A DNA stretch of 5,040 nt, taken from Alkaliphilus sp. (GTDB taxonomy: Bacteria; Bacillota; Clostridia; Peptostreptococcales; Natronincolaceae). The notes under the pieces were generated by a model. The model was given only the letters and a program-made list of their open reading frames with translations, had not been told where the DNA came from and ran no database searches. Positions 4,789 to 5,040 of this stretch are shown here, piece by piece (position 1 is the stretch's first letter; each line of letters opens with the position of its first letter). Location of the stretch: contig JALNXC010000124.1 in NCBI GenBank assembly GCA_023230535.1, positions 1 through 5,040 on the forward strand, written 5' to 3'. The position numbers were made by a program, and so were the translations under genes.

Positions 4789-5040
4789 ATGTCCGAAAAT
4801 CCTTTAAAATGGACTTGTGAAGTTATAGAAAAAAAATTAAAGGCAGAAGGATATAATTATTTAAAAACTGCCTCAAGAGGAGCCCATATTATTATTTATA
4901 CTGAGGAAAATGGAGAAAAAATCAACCGTTCCAGGCTAACAAAATTAAAAGGTGATAAATTTATGCTTGGAATGGCTGACCATAGAGGAAAATGGGAACC
5001 TACCCCTTATGAGGGCAGTGTAACAGAACTTATTTCCATG
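4789..5040 (+). CDS. Uncharacterised small protein, 5' part, cut by the window edge
   Basis: The frame from ATG 4789 stays open to the right edge (84 codons). It begins MSENPLKWTCEVIEKKLKAE and continues with GYNYLKTASRGAHIIIYTEE, then KINRSRLTKLKGDKFMLGMA, then DHRGKWEPTPYEGSVTELIS. I do not recognise a named family. The composition, with charged residues alternating with short hydrophobic stretches and no membrane span or signal peptide, fits a small soluble protein. The core GMADHRGKWEPTPYEG looks conserved and is seen, as I recall, in short unannotated Firmicutes proteins of about 95-100 residues, so only the last few residues may be missing. Its ribosome binding site is weak (AAAGAGA, about 12 bases before the ATG). 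It lies inside the end of an upstream reading, suggesting translational coupling. It is divergent from the abiE remnant. Confidence 0.7.
   Translation, partial: MSENPLKWTCEVIEKKLKAEGYNYLKTASRGAHIIIYTEENGEKINRSRLTKLKGDKFMLGMADHRGKWEPTPYEGSVTELISM

Overview
The window looks like a chromosomal stretch of a low-GC Gram-positive bacterium, most likely a Clostridia member of the Lachnospiraceae kind. The reasons are an AT-rich sequence, strong AGGAG-type ribosome binding sites, an ECF sigma/PrsW-type gene set, an AbiE-type toxin-antitoxin remnant and IS1380/IS630 insertion-sequence fragments. This assignment is inference from gene style; there is no taxonomic marker gene.

Layout, left to right. 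About 1-376 (minus) is the N-terminal part of an IS1380-family transposase running off the left edge. It abuts a decayed IS630-family transposase fragment (about 376-648, plus) with a stop, a frameshift and an internal partial duplication. That fragment interrupts a gene on the minus strand whose remaining 5' end (about 648-872) encodes a signal peptide and the first residues of a secreted protein. Just upstream of it, and overlapping it, is a small two-span membrane protein gene (869-1198). After a 191-bp AT-rich gap comes the intact core of the window, a tightly overlapping four-gene minus-strand operon: ECF sigma factor (2999-3550), small two-span membrane protein (2644-3012), roughly seven-span membrane protein of unknown function (2022-2651) and a PrsW-type intramembrane metalloprotease (1390-2025). 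The small membrane proteins at 2644-3012 and 869-1198 are paralogues.

Right of the operon is a short hairpin-bearing segment that looks like mobile-element debris (about 3660-3766). Next is a broken AbiE module on the minus strand: an AbiEi antitoxin gene with an in-frame TGA near its start (3976-4575), overlapping an AbiEii toxin gene cut off just before its catalytic motif (about 3770-3985). Divergent from it, on the plus strand, an uncharacterised small protein gene starts at 4789 and runs off the right edge.

Working model (inference): the sigma factor is held or tuned by the small two-span protein, the multi-span protein senses or scaffolds, and the PrsW-type protease releases the sigma factor by cutting the small protein. 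This parallels PrsW/RsiW/SigW of Bacillus subtilis, but no recognisable RsiW-type anti-sigma factor is present. The second small protein, coupled to a secreted protein, may be a second output or input of the same system. The intact cassette sits between two zones of gene decay and insertion-sequence debris.
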